The notes beneath the pieces are model-generated. The model was not told where the DNA came from and ran no database searches. It saw only the letters and a list, made by a program, of their open reading frames with translations. DNA of 64,000 bases from Treponema sp. UBA4873 (GTDB lineage: Bacteria > Spirochaetota > Spirochaetia > Treponematales > Treponemataceae), in NCBI GenBank assembly GCA_002399405.1, contig DHDP01000017.1, forward strand, positions 62,001 to 126,000, in the 5' to 3' direction. Shown here piece by piece: positions 17,344 to 24,545 of this stretch. The stretch's first letter is position 1. Each line of letters begins with the position of its first letter. The position numbers and the translations under genes are program-made.

Positions 17344-18243
17344 ATGAGCAAACGAAAAATAGTACTTCTTTCAGCATGCGGAGTGCTGCTCTGCATCTAT
17401 ATTATTCAGCTTGTGTTCGCGATGCGCAGTCCGGTAAAAAACATAACGCTCTCCGGCGGCATTGATACAATTCTCATAAAGAGCGGCAGCGATTCAGTCA
17501 CGCTGTCGAAAACGGACGACGGCTGGGTGACAGGCGACAAGAAATATGCCGCGAACGAAAGCACAGCGGATGAAATGGTAAACGCACTGAAGACAATCAG
17601 TGTGCTCAATACTGTCGGCAAAACCGGAAACGAAGCTGTTGAGGAACGCTACGAGCTCACCGGCGGTAAAGCGGTGACCGTCACTGCTTTAAGCGGAGAG
17701 AAAACACTGCGTACGCTCAAAATCGGAAAGGCTTCGTCGACCGGTTCGCAGTCGTACGTCACGATCGACGACGGAAAGGATATCTGTCTCGTTTCGGGCA
17801 ACCTGCACGACACGTTCGGAAAAACGGCGGAAGATATCCGCAGCAAAATCGTCTACAAGGCGGACAAGGACCAGCTCACGGAAATTTCGGAAACAGTGAA
17901 CGGCACAACGCTTACCGTCGCGAAGTCGGGCTCCCCCGCGGCATGGAGCGCGGCCGGCGGAACGCCCGCCGTCGACGGCGAAAAAGCGGGCAGCTGGGCG
18001 GAATCTCTCTACTCCGTCAGCGCGAATTCGTGGCTCGACGACAGTTTCGTGCTGCCTGAAGAACCTGAATCAGTTACGGTGATTACTGCGGGAACGAAAA
18101 AAATCACGCTCACCATATACAAAACGGGCAAGGACGACGACGTAAAATACTACGGAACGTGCAGTGAAACTCCGTATAAATTCGAGCTGAGTTCGTATGC
18201 GGCGGGAAAATACATGAAAAAAGCGGAAGAGCTGCAGAAATAA
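17344..18243 (+). CDS. DUF4340-family protein of the Gld-type ABC operon
   Basis: 299 residues: one N-terminal TM (IVLLSACGVLLCIYIIQLVFAM), then an extracytoplasmic region with repeated DUF4340-type beta units (VTLSKTDDGWVTGDKKYAANESTADEMVNALKTI; LRTLKIGKASSTGSQSYVTIDDGKDICLVSGNL; KSGSPAAWSAAGGTPAVDGEKAG). DUF4340 genes regularly close operons of this type. The role is unknown, presumably as a partner of the GldG-like protein. A long terminator follows. Confidence 0.8.
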   Translation: MSKRKIVLLSACGVLLCIYIIQLVFAMRSPVKNITLSGGIDTILIKSGSDSVTLSKTDDGWVTGDKKYAANESTADEMVNALKTISVLNTVGKTGNEAVEERYELTGGKAVTVTALSGEKTLRTLKIGKASSTGSQSYVTIDDGKDICLVSGNLHDTFGKTAEDIRSKIVYKADKDQLTEISETVNGTTLTVAKSGSPAAWSAAGGTPAVDGEKAGSWAESLYSVSANSWLDDSFVLPEEPESVTVITAGTKKITLTIYKTGKDDDVKYYGTCSETPYKFELSSYAAGKYMKKAEELQK

Positions 18244-18331
18244 ATAAAACGCACGGTAAATATACACGGAGCGTACCTGTTTAAAAAATAGTTTGATCAG
18301 GTACCTCATCCCGAAAAACGGTCAGCTTACG

Positions 18332-18395
18332 CGAAAAAAATCCCGCGTGTTCCGGCTCGCCAGAATAGGCGAGAGTCGCACGCGGGATTTTTTTC
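18332..18395 (+). terminator. Rho-independent terminator of the ABC operon
   Basis: GAAAAAAATCCCGCGTG pairs with CACGCGGGATTTTTTTC around a branched loop that itself holds GGCTCGCC/GGCGAG. A-tract on the left, T-tract on the right. Confidence 0.85.
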
Positions 18396-18481
18396 GCTCC
18401 GCGGACTGTTTTTCTGTACACAGTCTAAGCAAGTATCCGTTAATCAGTGCGGCTGAAATATTTGCCGGCGTTTATTTTCGA

Positions 18482-18530
18482 TTGACAAAAACGGTGACTT
18501 TCACTAACATATGAACAGTTGTTCATATGT
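18482..18530 (+). promoter_or_regulatory. Promoter and ArsR/SmtB-type operator of the zinc efflux operon
   Basis: TTGACA (18482-18487), 17 bp, TAACAT (18505-18510). A perfect 11-2-11 palindrome, ACATATGAACA-GT-TGTTCATATGT (18507-18530), covers the -10 and the start site; it fits the 12-2-12 operators of the SmtB/CzrA/CadC family. Binding would block RNA polymerase directly, so the operon should be self-repressed and induced by metal. Confidence 0.85.
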
Positions 18531-18575
18531 ATATAGTTTAAAAACAATATACTCATGACCGACAGGGGGCCGTGT

Positions 18576-18923
18576 ATGGCGGGAAAAAATGAATATACGG
18601 AAAAGGACGACAAAGCCGTCCAGTCACTTTCGGACGAGCTGCCCGACGAAGACGCACTGTTCGATCTGGCCGAACTGTTCAAAATATTCGGAGATTCTAC
18701 GCGCATCAAAATACTGTTCGTACTGCTGGAATCCGATCTGTCGGTAAACGACATTACGAAAGTACTGCGCATGACTCAGTCCGCAATAAGCCATCAGCTG
18801 CGGATACTCAAAGCGAACGGGCTTGTAAAATATAAACGGGAGGGAAAATCGCTTATCTATTCGCTTGCCGACGCGCACGTTAATACGATACTGAGTCAGG
18901 GGCTTGATCATCTTGCCGACTGA
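18576..18923 (+). CDS. ArsR/SmtB-family metal-sensing repressor
   Basis: 115 residues with the winged HTH LSVNDITKVLRMTQSAISHQLRILKANGLVKYKREGKSLIYSL. The last helix reads DAHVNTILSQGLDHLAD, i.e. D-x-H-x10-H-x2-D, the alpha-5 zinc site of SmtB/CzrA; no N-terminal Cys site of the CadC type is present. An upstream in-frame ATG (18555) has no Shine-Dalgarno sequence, whereas AGGGGG precedes the ATG at 18576. The gene for a zinc-type P1B-ATPase follows, so it is read as a Zn2+-responsive repressor of the operon. Confidence 0.88.
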   Translation: MAGKNEYTEKDDKAVQSLSDELPDEDALFDLAELFKIFGDSTRIKILFVLLESDLSVNDITKVLRMTQSAISHQLRILKANGLVKYKREGKSLIYSLADAHVNTILSQGLDHLAD

Positions 18924-19001
18924 CGACTGATTTGCTTCCGCGCGGCAAACCTGCCGCACACGTTATGTACAATTCTATGCGGATATTTACGGAGGTCTAT
19001 A

Positions 19002-21077
19002 ATGAAAAACGAAAAAGAAAAATGTCAGTGCTGTGCACGGGAACAGGACGAAGAAGAAGAGAAATGTCAGTGTTGCGAATCGGAAGCCTGTGAGGACAAC
19101 GACGAAGCCGGATGCGGATGCTGCGGGTCTGACGGCGAAGGTGAAGAAGAGGAAACAGGTCTGCGGCAGATTATTATCGCGGCCGTGCTCTTTGCCGGTG
19201 CGATTGCCGTCGGACACCTTCATCTGTTTTCCGGTATTAATATTTCTTTCGGCAATTTCGCATCCGCGGACGAATTGTTTTCTATCGTATTGTATCTCGC
19301 CGCGTATCTTGTCTGCGGGAAAAACGTCGTACTCGGCGCAGTACGCAATCTGTTTAAGGGACACGTATTCGACGAGCAGTTTCTCATGACGGTCGCCACT
19401 CTGGGAGCTGTCGGCGTCGGACAATATCCTGAGGCGGTGGCGGTCATGCTCCTGTATCAGGTCGGCGAATTCCTTGAGGATAAAGCCGTAGGCAGTTCGC
19501 GCCGATCGATTAAAGCGCTCATGGAAATACGGCCGGATAAGGCGTTCGTAAAAGGCAGCGGCGGAATTACCGAAGTCTCGCCGGACGATGTGCGAATCGG
19601 CGAGACGATCGTCGTAAAACCGGGAGAACGTATTCCGATCGACGGTATAATCACTTCGGGTAAATCATTTCTCGACACGTCGGCGCTTACCGGCGAATCT
19701 GTACCCGTCGAAGTATTCACCGGCAGTGCGGTTATGGCGGGAACAGTCAATACGGGAAGCGTCATCGAAATACGGACGACGAAAGTCGCGGGTGAATCGG
19801 CGGCGGCGCGCATCATCAAACTTGTCGAACAGGCGTCGGAGAAAAAGGCGAAATCGGAAAAATTCATTACGAAGTTTTCCCGCGTCTACACGCCGGTTGT
19901 CTGCGCAGCGGCGCTCGTACTCGCTGTTGTCCCGTCGCTTATAACGCACGATCCTCACACGTGGATATACCGGGCGCTCATATTCCTCGTCGTGTCGTGT
20001 CCGTGCGCGCTTGTCATTTCCGTACCGCTCAGTTTTTTCAGCGGAATCGGAACGGCCAGCCGCAGAGGCATTCTTATTAAAGGAAGCGAAAGCATAGAAA
20101 CGCTCGCACGCACGGAGACAGCCGTGTTCGACAAGACGGGAACTTTGACGAAGGGCGTGTTCGTCGTCACTGCGGTGCATCCGGCGGACGAATCGCGCAT
20201 TTCCGCAGATGGGCTTATTGCCATCGCAGCGCACGCAGAGACATATTCGAATCATCCGATATCGCGTTCCATCAGGGCGGCTCATTCAGGTCCGTGCTGC
20301 GGTCTTGCGCAAGTCGAGAATGCCGAAGAGATAAGCGGAGAAGGCATCCGCGTGAATCTTAACGGACAGAACATTCTCGCGGGCAACATGAAACTCATGG
20401 AATCGAACAACGTCACGGGGGCTGTACCCTGCCCTGAAAACGACTTCGGCACGATCGTTCACGTCGCGGTCGACGGCGTTTATGCGGGACATATAGTCAT
20501 ATCGGACCAGACGAAGGAAGACGCTGCGGCGGCAATGACGCAGCTCCGTTCCCTCGGTGTGAAAAAGCTCGTCATGCTCACCGGCGACAACAGAGAGATT
20601 GCGGATAACGTCGCGAAGAAAACAGGCGTGGATACAGTGTACGCGCAGCTGCTTCCGGGCGACAAAGTCGACAAGGTTGAAACGCTTCTTTCCGAACTCG
20701 CCTCCGGTGCGAAAAAGAAACGCGGCACGCTCCTCTTCGCCGGCGACGGTATAAACGACGCTCCGGTGCTCGCGCGTGCCGATACGGGAATAGCGATGGG
20801 CGGCTTAGGTTCCGACGCGGCGATCGAATCCGCGGACGTCGTCATTATGACCGACGAACCGGCGAAAATCGCCGAAGCCATTCGTATTTCAAGACGCACG
20901 ATAAACATCGTCCGCGAAAACATCGTTTTTTCGCTCGGCATAAAACTCTGCATTATGGTGCTCGGTGCGTTCGGAATCGCAAACATGGGAACTGCGGTGT
21001 TCGGCGATATGGGTGTCTCGCTCCTCGCGACGGCGAATGCGATGCGTATCATGATGTACGTAAAAAAACGAAAATAA
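19002..21077 (+). CDS. zntA: P1B-type heavy-metal (Zn2+/Cd2+/Pb2+) export ATPase
   Basis: 691 residues. The N-terminus lacks the usual HMA ferredoxin-like domain and instead carries three Cys clusters of the form CxCC (8-11, 22-25, 38-41) separated by runs of Glu/Asp. The core has TGES (230-233), the TM6 motif CPC (333-335) followed by SVP, phosphorylation Asp377 in DKTGTLT, SNHP in the nucleotide-binding domain, GDGINDAP, and GDMG near residue 669 in TM8, whose Asp is typical of the Zn/Cd/Pb group. It exports divalent soft metals from the cytoplasm. Clear Shine-Dalgarno sequence (ACGGAGG). It is co-transcribed with the SmtB-like repressor. Confidence 0.92.
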   Translation: MKNEKEKCQCCAREQDEEEEKCQCCESEACEDNDEAGCGCCGSDGEGEEEETGLRQIIIAAVLFAGAIAVGHLHLFSGINISFGNFASADELFSIVLYLAAYLVCGKNVVLGAVRNLFKGHVFDEQFLMTVATLGAVGVGQYPEAVAVMLLYQVGEFLEDKAVGSSRRSIKALMEIRPDKAFVKGSGGITEVSPDDVRIGETIVVKPGERIPIDGIITSGKSFLDTSALTGESVPVEVFTGSAVMAGTVNTGSVIEIRTTKVAGESAAARIIKLVEQASEKKAKSEKFITKFSRVYTPVVCAAALVLAVVPSLITHDPHTWIYRALIFLVVSCPCALVISVPLSFFSGIGTASRRGILIKGSESIETLARTETAVFDKTGTLTKGVFVVTAVHPADESRISADGLIAIAAHAETYSNHPISRSIRAAHSGPCCGLAQVENAEEISGEGIRVNLNGQNILAGNMKLMESNNVTGAVPCPENDFGTIVHVAVDGVYAGHIVISDQTKEDAAAAMTQLRSLGVKKLVMLTGDNREIADNVAKKTGVDTVYAQLLPGDKVDKVETLLSELASGAKKKRGTLLFAGDGINDAPVLARADTGIAMGGLGSDAAIESADVVIMTDEPAKIAEAIRISRRTINIVRENIVFSLGIKLCIMVLGAFGIANMGTAVFGDMGVSLLATANAMRIMMYVKKRK

Positions 21078-21082
21078 ACAGC

Positions 21083-21125
21083 AGGCGCCCGGCGTTCGTC
21101 ATCCGGATACCAGGCGCCTGTTATA
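21083..21125 (+). terminator. Probable terminator hairpin after zntA
   Basis: CAGGCGCC and GGCGCCTG pair around an interior CGGC..GCCG-like loop and are followed by TTATATT. The T-run is short, so strength is uncertain. Confidence 0.5.
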
Positions 21126-21140
21126 TTCAGGGCCGTAATA

Positions 21141-21390
21141 TTAATTTCCGTAAATATCATTAACAATCTTCACAATTTCAGCGCACGACAGTCCGATTGC
21201 CCCGCAGGCTGCTATATCACGAACAAGTATTCCGACAGCAGGTAGAACCGTTTTTGATTGTCGTCGTCTTGCCGGCACCGTTCCGCCCGATAAATCCCAT
21301 GATATACCCTTCTTCGAGCGAAATGCTTACGTCCTTCAGTTCAAAACCGGAATATTTTTTGCAGATGTCCTGCATGTCTATAAGCTTCAT
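21141..21390 (-). pseudogene. Remnant of an ABC-transporter ATPase joined to a GntR-type regulator tail
   Basis: From the ATG at 21390 the minus strand encodes MKLIDMQDICKKYSGFELKD and then a Walker A (GFIGRNGAGKTTTIK), but the frame stops within about 20 codons. In another frame, further downstream, it encodes GILVRDIAACGAIGLSCAEIVKIVNDIYGN ending at 21141, which resembles the C-terminus of YtrA/YhcF-type GntR regulators (…GLSLEEI…I..IYG). An internal deletion plus frameshift between two neighbouring genes is the simplest reading. AAGGAC precedes the ATG and a palindrome lies upstream. Confidence 0.7.
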
Positions 21391-21398
21391 ACGTCCTT

Positions 21399-21418
21399 AT
21401 ATTGTATATACACAATAT
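21399..21418. promoter_or_regulatory. Palindrome upstream of the ABC/GntR remnant, possible old operator
   Basis: ATATTGT-ATATAC-ACAATAT, seven-base arms, lies 9 bp upstream of the remnant start codon. A/T-rich palindromes in this position are typical of GntR-controlled ABC operons. Confidence 0.45.
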
Positions 21419-21463
21419 GAAAGCAATGCATATCTATCAGGAAAACAATTATCCTATTTCCTA

Positions 21464-21492
21464 TTGACAAACTAGTAAATAAGTCATATATT
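21464..21492 (+). promoter_or_regulatory. Promoter of metY
   Basis: Consensus TTGACA (21464-21469), 17-bp spacer, TATATT (21487-21492). The ~55-nt leader shows no SAM or T-box riboswitch. Confidence 0.75.
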
Positions 21493-21555
21493 CAGTCAAT
21501 AACTTAGCATTCGAGTGGGTTTTAGTTACTATTTCAGACTTACGGAGGCAGAAGT

Positions 21556-22836
21556 ATGGCAGGCAAATATCATTTTGAAACACTGCAGATTCACGCAGGA
21601 CAGGAACAGCCTGATCCCGCAACAGGCGCACGTGCGGTTCCGATTTACCAGACGTCGTCGTACGTATTTAAAGACAGCGCACAGGCTGCCGGACGGTTCG
21701 GTCTTTCGGAAGGCGGGCAGATTTATTCCCGTCTCGGCAATCCGACGAACGACGCGCTGGAGGCACGCATCAATGCGCTTGAAGGCGGCATCGGTGCGCT
21801 CGCGGTTTCTTCCGGTGCTGCCGCCATTGCGTACGCAATACAGAACATTACGTCTGCCGGCGACCATATTGTCTCCGCGGCCACTTTGTACGGCGGTACG
21901 TACGAACTGTTTTCCAACACGCTCAAAAATTTCGGCGTTGAGACGACGTTCGTAGACGGATCCGAACCGGAGAATTTTGAAAAAGCGATACAACCCAACA
22001 CGAAAGCGGTTTATTTCGAAACGTTCGGCAATCCTGACGCATCCATCATCGACATTGATGCTGTTTCCGAAATCGCGCACAGGCACGGCGTTCCCGTCAT
22101 CATCGACAATACGTTTGCAACTCCCTATCTGCTCCGCCCGATTGAACACGGAGCGGACATTGTCGTCCACTCGGCCACGAAATTCATCGGCGGCCACGGA
22201 ACGTCTATCGGCGGTCTCATCGTAGACGGCGGAACGTTCCCGTGGGACAAATATCCTGATAAGTTTCCCGGACTTGCAAAACCGAACCCTGCGTATCACG
22301 GACTCGTATTTACGCAGGCCGTGGGAAAAGCCGCGTACATTATTAAAATCCGCACGACGCTGCTCCGCGACACCGGCGCAATCCTGAGCCCGTTCAACAG
22401 TTTCCTGTTCCTGCAGGGACTCGAAACGCTTTCGCTCCGCGTCGAACGCCACGTTTCAAACGCACTGAAAGTCGTCGACTTCCTCACGCATCATCCGAAC
22501 GTCGTGCGCGTGGACCATCCGTCGCTTCCCGACAGTCCGAGCCACGCGCTGTACGAGCGGTATTTCCCCGACGGAGCCGGATCGATCTTCACCTTCGACG
22601 TAAAGGGAGACGACAAACGCGCACGCGAAGTCGTGGACAAACTCAAACTGTTCTCGCTGCTCGCGAACGTTGCGGACGTCAAATCGCTCGCGATTCACCC
22701 GGGCTCGACGACGCACTCGCAGCTTTCGCCCGAAGAATTAATCAGGACGGGAATCAGACCGAATACGATCCGCCTGTCGATCGGAACGGAACACATAGAC
22801 GATATCATCGCCGACCTGAAGCAGGCGCTGGAATAA
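21556..22836 (+). CDS. metY: O-acetylhomoserine sulfhydrylase (aminocarboxypropyltransferase)
   Basis: 426 residues, the usual length for MetY. It begins with ETLQIHAGQEQPDPATGARAVPIYQTSSYVF and contains YSRLGNPT (about 57-64), SSGAAA, and the PLP lysine Lys209 in HSATKFIGGHGTSIGG. The long insert FPWDKYPDKFPGLAKPNPAYHG is typical of MetY and absent from cystathionine enzymes. It makes homocysteine from O-acetylhomoserine and sulfide, feeding MetE encoded 1.7 kb downstream. GGAGG precedes the ATG. Confidence 0.93.
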   Translation: MAGKYHFETLQIHAGQEQPDPATGARAVPIYQTSSYVFKDSAQAAGRFGLSEGGQIYSRLGNPTNDALEARINALEGGIGALAVSSGAAAIAYAIQNITSAGDHIVSAATLYGGTYELFSNTLKNFGVETTFVDGSEPENFEKAIQPNTKAVYFETFGNPDASIIDIDAVSEIAHRHGVPVIIDNTFATPYLLRPIEHGADIVVHSATKFIGGHGTSIGGLIVDGGTFPWDKYPDKFPGLAKPNPAYHGLVFTQAVGKAAYIIKIRTTLLRDTGAILSPFNSFLFLQGLETLSLRVERHVSNALKVVDFLTHHPNVVRVDHPSLPDSPSHALYERYFPDGAGSIFTFDVKGDDKRAREVVDKLKLFSLLANVADVKSLAIHPGSTTHSQLSPEELIRTGIRPNTIRLSIGTEHIDDIIADLKQALE

Positions 22837-22848
22837 GAAATTATTAAC

Positions 22849-22890
22849 CGGTAAACAGCAACATGCCTGTTTACCGTTAATATGTTTTTT
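22849..22890. terminator. Terminator between metY and osmC
   Basis: CGGTAAACAG pairs with CTGTTTACCG around an 8-base loop, followed by TTAATATGTTTTTTT. It lies between convergent genes. Confidence 0.75.
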
Positions 22891-22892
22891 TA

Positions 22893-23321
22893 TTATTTCA
22901 GGGTCGCCTTCAGCGTCATCGGAGTGCTCGAAAGCGCCTTTGATACGGGACAGTTCTTCTTCGTATCTTCTGCCAGTTTCAGGAATGTACCCTCATCGAT
23001 TCCCTCTGCGGAAGCTTCCGTGGAGACATCGATGCGTACAATGGCAAAACCGTCTCCCTGCTTATCGATATGCACCTCGTCCGTCGTTTTGACCGAGTTC
23101 ACTTTAAAACCTGCGCCCGATATCGCCGCCGCGAGGGCCATCGAATAGCAGGCCGCATGGGCTGCTCCGAGAAGCTCCTCCGGATTAGTGTCCGGCCCTG
23201 CCCCGAAACGGGACAGGAAATTATACGGGACATTATTCAGAATCCCTGTTTCCGTGCCGAGAGTCCCGGATCCTCTTTTCAGATCGCCTTTCCACTCCGC
23301 ATATCCTTTTCGTACTGACAT
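22893..23321 (-). CDS. OsmC/Ohr-family peroxide-detoxifying protein
   Basis: 142 residues. OsmC layout with the two redox cysteines Cys58 (AACYSMAL) and Cys124 (NCPVSKAL) and the conserved NPEELLGAAHAAC. It reads closer to the OsmC branch (GSGTLGTETGILNNVPYNFLSRF) than to Ohr. Family members reduce organic hydroperoxides in the cytoplasm. The ATG at 23321 is chosen over an upstream in-frame GTG because GGAGGT lies 6-7 bases ahead. Single gene. Confidence 0.9.
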   Translation of the reverse strand: MSVRKGYAEWKGDLKRGSGTLGTETGILNNVPYNFLSRFGAGPDTNPEELLGAAHAACYSMALAAAISGAGFKVNSVKTTDEVHIDKQGDGFAIVRIDVSTEASAEGIDEGTFLKLAEDTKKNCPVSKALSSTPMTLKATLK

Positions 23322-23392
23322 ATTACGCACCTCCGCAATTATTCTGCAGCTTTTTCAAACGATTATCAAGATGAAGTCCCTGTTCTCCGTTG

Positions 23393-23422
23393 TTGTCTTA
23401 TCCGGTAAAACGGGATTATACT
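23393..23422 (+). promoter_or_regulatory. Promoter of the DUF2804 gene (leaderless type)
   Basis: TTGTCT (23393-23398), 18 bp, TATACT (23417-23422), then 6 bp to the ATG at 23429. Confidence 0.55.
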
Positions 23423-23428
23423 GGATGT

Positions 23429-24445
23429 ATGCCTGAACAAACAGAAAGAGAACTGACGCAGCGCGGTACCGTTCTTTCAGGAGACGGTACGCCCAATCCC
23501 GGCTGGAGCCGCAGGATGCTGCTTGCTTATAACAGAAAGGATATCCGCGCCTCTCCGTTCAGAATAAAGGAATGGGACTGGTACCAGATTCAGAACGACC
23601 ATCTCTGCCTCCAGTTCACCATCGGACATGCATCGTATGCCGGACAGGTCGACGTAATGCTTTTTGATTTTATAAAAGGTGAAAAAATCTTTGAAAAGAG
23701 CAGGATTCTCGTCCTCCCGTTTAATTCCCTTCATATGCCGCCCGACGCGGAAACAGACGGACGCCTTGCATACGACAGAGGCGGTATTTTTGTCGAGTAC
23801 GTGACAAAAGGCCGTACACGCACCATAACATGCAGATGGGACGACGTGGAAAGCAGAATCGTCATGGAGCACAGACATCCCGACAGTATGGTCCTGAACG
23901 TTCCGTTCAACGAAAACCCGCACGATTTCTATTACAACGAAAAGATAAACTGCATGCCCGGCTCAGGATTCGTGCGCAGAGGAAACGACAGGTGGACTTT
24001 TGATGAAAAGGATTCTTTCGGACTCCTTGACTGGGGGCGCGGTGTGTGGCCGTTCCATAACGAATGGTATTGGTCGAACGGCACCGGTTATATTGAAGGA
24101 AAACTTTTCGGCTTTAATGCAGGCTGCGGATTCGGAAACAGCAGTACGGCGGGGGAAAACATCGTCTTCTACGACGGAGCATCATACAAACTCGGCAGAA
24201 CCGATTTTTTCGTTAATACGGACGATTATCTGCAGCCGTGGCATATCCGCGACAGGGGACAACGGCTTGACCTGACGCTTACTCCGTGTTACGACCGTAA
24301 AACATCGACGAAACTTTTATGGATAGACAACTGTACGCATCAGATGTACGGAAAATTCACCGGAACGGTTGTCATTTCGAATGAAAAGAAGCTGCATATA
24401 GACAACGTGTATTCTTTCGCCGAACACGCCGTAAACAACTGGTGA
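23429..24445 (+). CDS. DUF2804-family protein
   Basis: 338 residues, no signal peptide or TM. Family-like features include RDRGQRLDLTLTPCYDR, FGLLDWGRGVWPFHNEWYWSNGTGY and GFNAGCGFGNSS. DUF2804 proteins have a lipocalin/carotenoid-binding-like beta architecture of unknown function. The open frame extends 13 codons upstream, but the promoter -10 lies 6 bp ahead of the 23429 ATG and there is no Shine-Dalgarno sequence at either start. Monocistronic. I cannot assign a role from context. Confidence 0.75.
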   Translation: MPEQTERELTQRGTVLSGDGTPNPGWSRRMLLAYNRKDIRASPFRIKEWDWYQIQNDHLCLQFTIGHASYAGQVDVMLFDFIKGEKIFEKSRILVLPFNSLHMPPDAETDGRLAYDRGGIFVEYVTKGRTRTITCRWDDVESRIVMEHRHPDSMVLNVPFNENPHDFYYNEKINCMPGSGFVRRGNDRWTFDEKDSFGLLDWGRGVWPFHNEWYWSNGTGYIEGKLFGFNAGCGFGNSSTAGENIVFYDGASYKLGRTDFFVNTDDYLQPWHIRDRGQRLDLTLTPCYDRKTSTKLLWIDNCTHQMYGKFTGTVVISNEKKLHIDNVYSFAEHAVNNW

Positions 24446-24510
24446 GAATACCGCAGTCATAAGTGCCCAGCCATAATTAATAATTATTGCCGGCGATAAA
24501 AATAAATATT

Positions 24511-24539
24511 TTGATTATATTGCCGCCGTCTGCTATCAT
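24511..24539 (+). promoter_or_regulatory. Promoter of metE (leaderless type)
   Basis: TTGATT (24511-24516), 17 bp, TATCAT (24534-24539), then 6 bp to the ATG. This leaves no room for a leader riboswitch, so any methionine control must act at the DNA level. Confidence 0.6.
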
Positions 24540-24545
24540 ACCGGT

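Noticed and set aside
21197..21475. 92-codon plus-strand open frame before metY
   Set aside because: Antisense to the ABC/GntR remnant and runs through the metY promoter; no coding signs.
21493..21555. Possible SAM or T-box riboswitch ahead of metY
   Set aside because: The leader is only about 55 nt and shows none of the conserved SAM or T-box elements.
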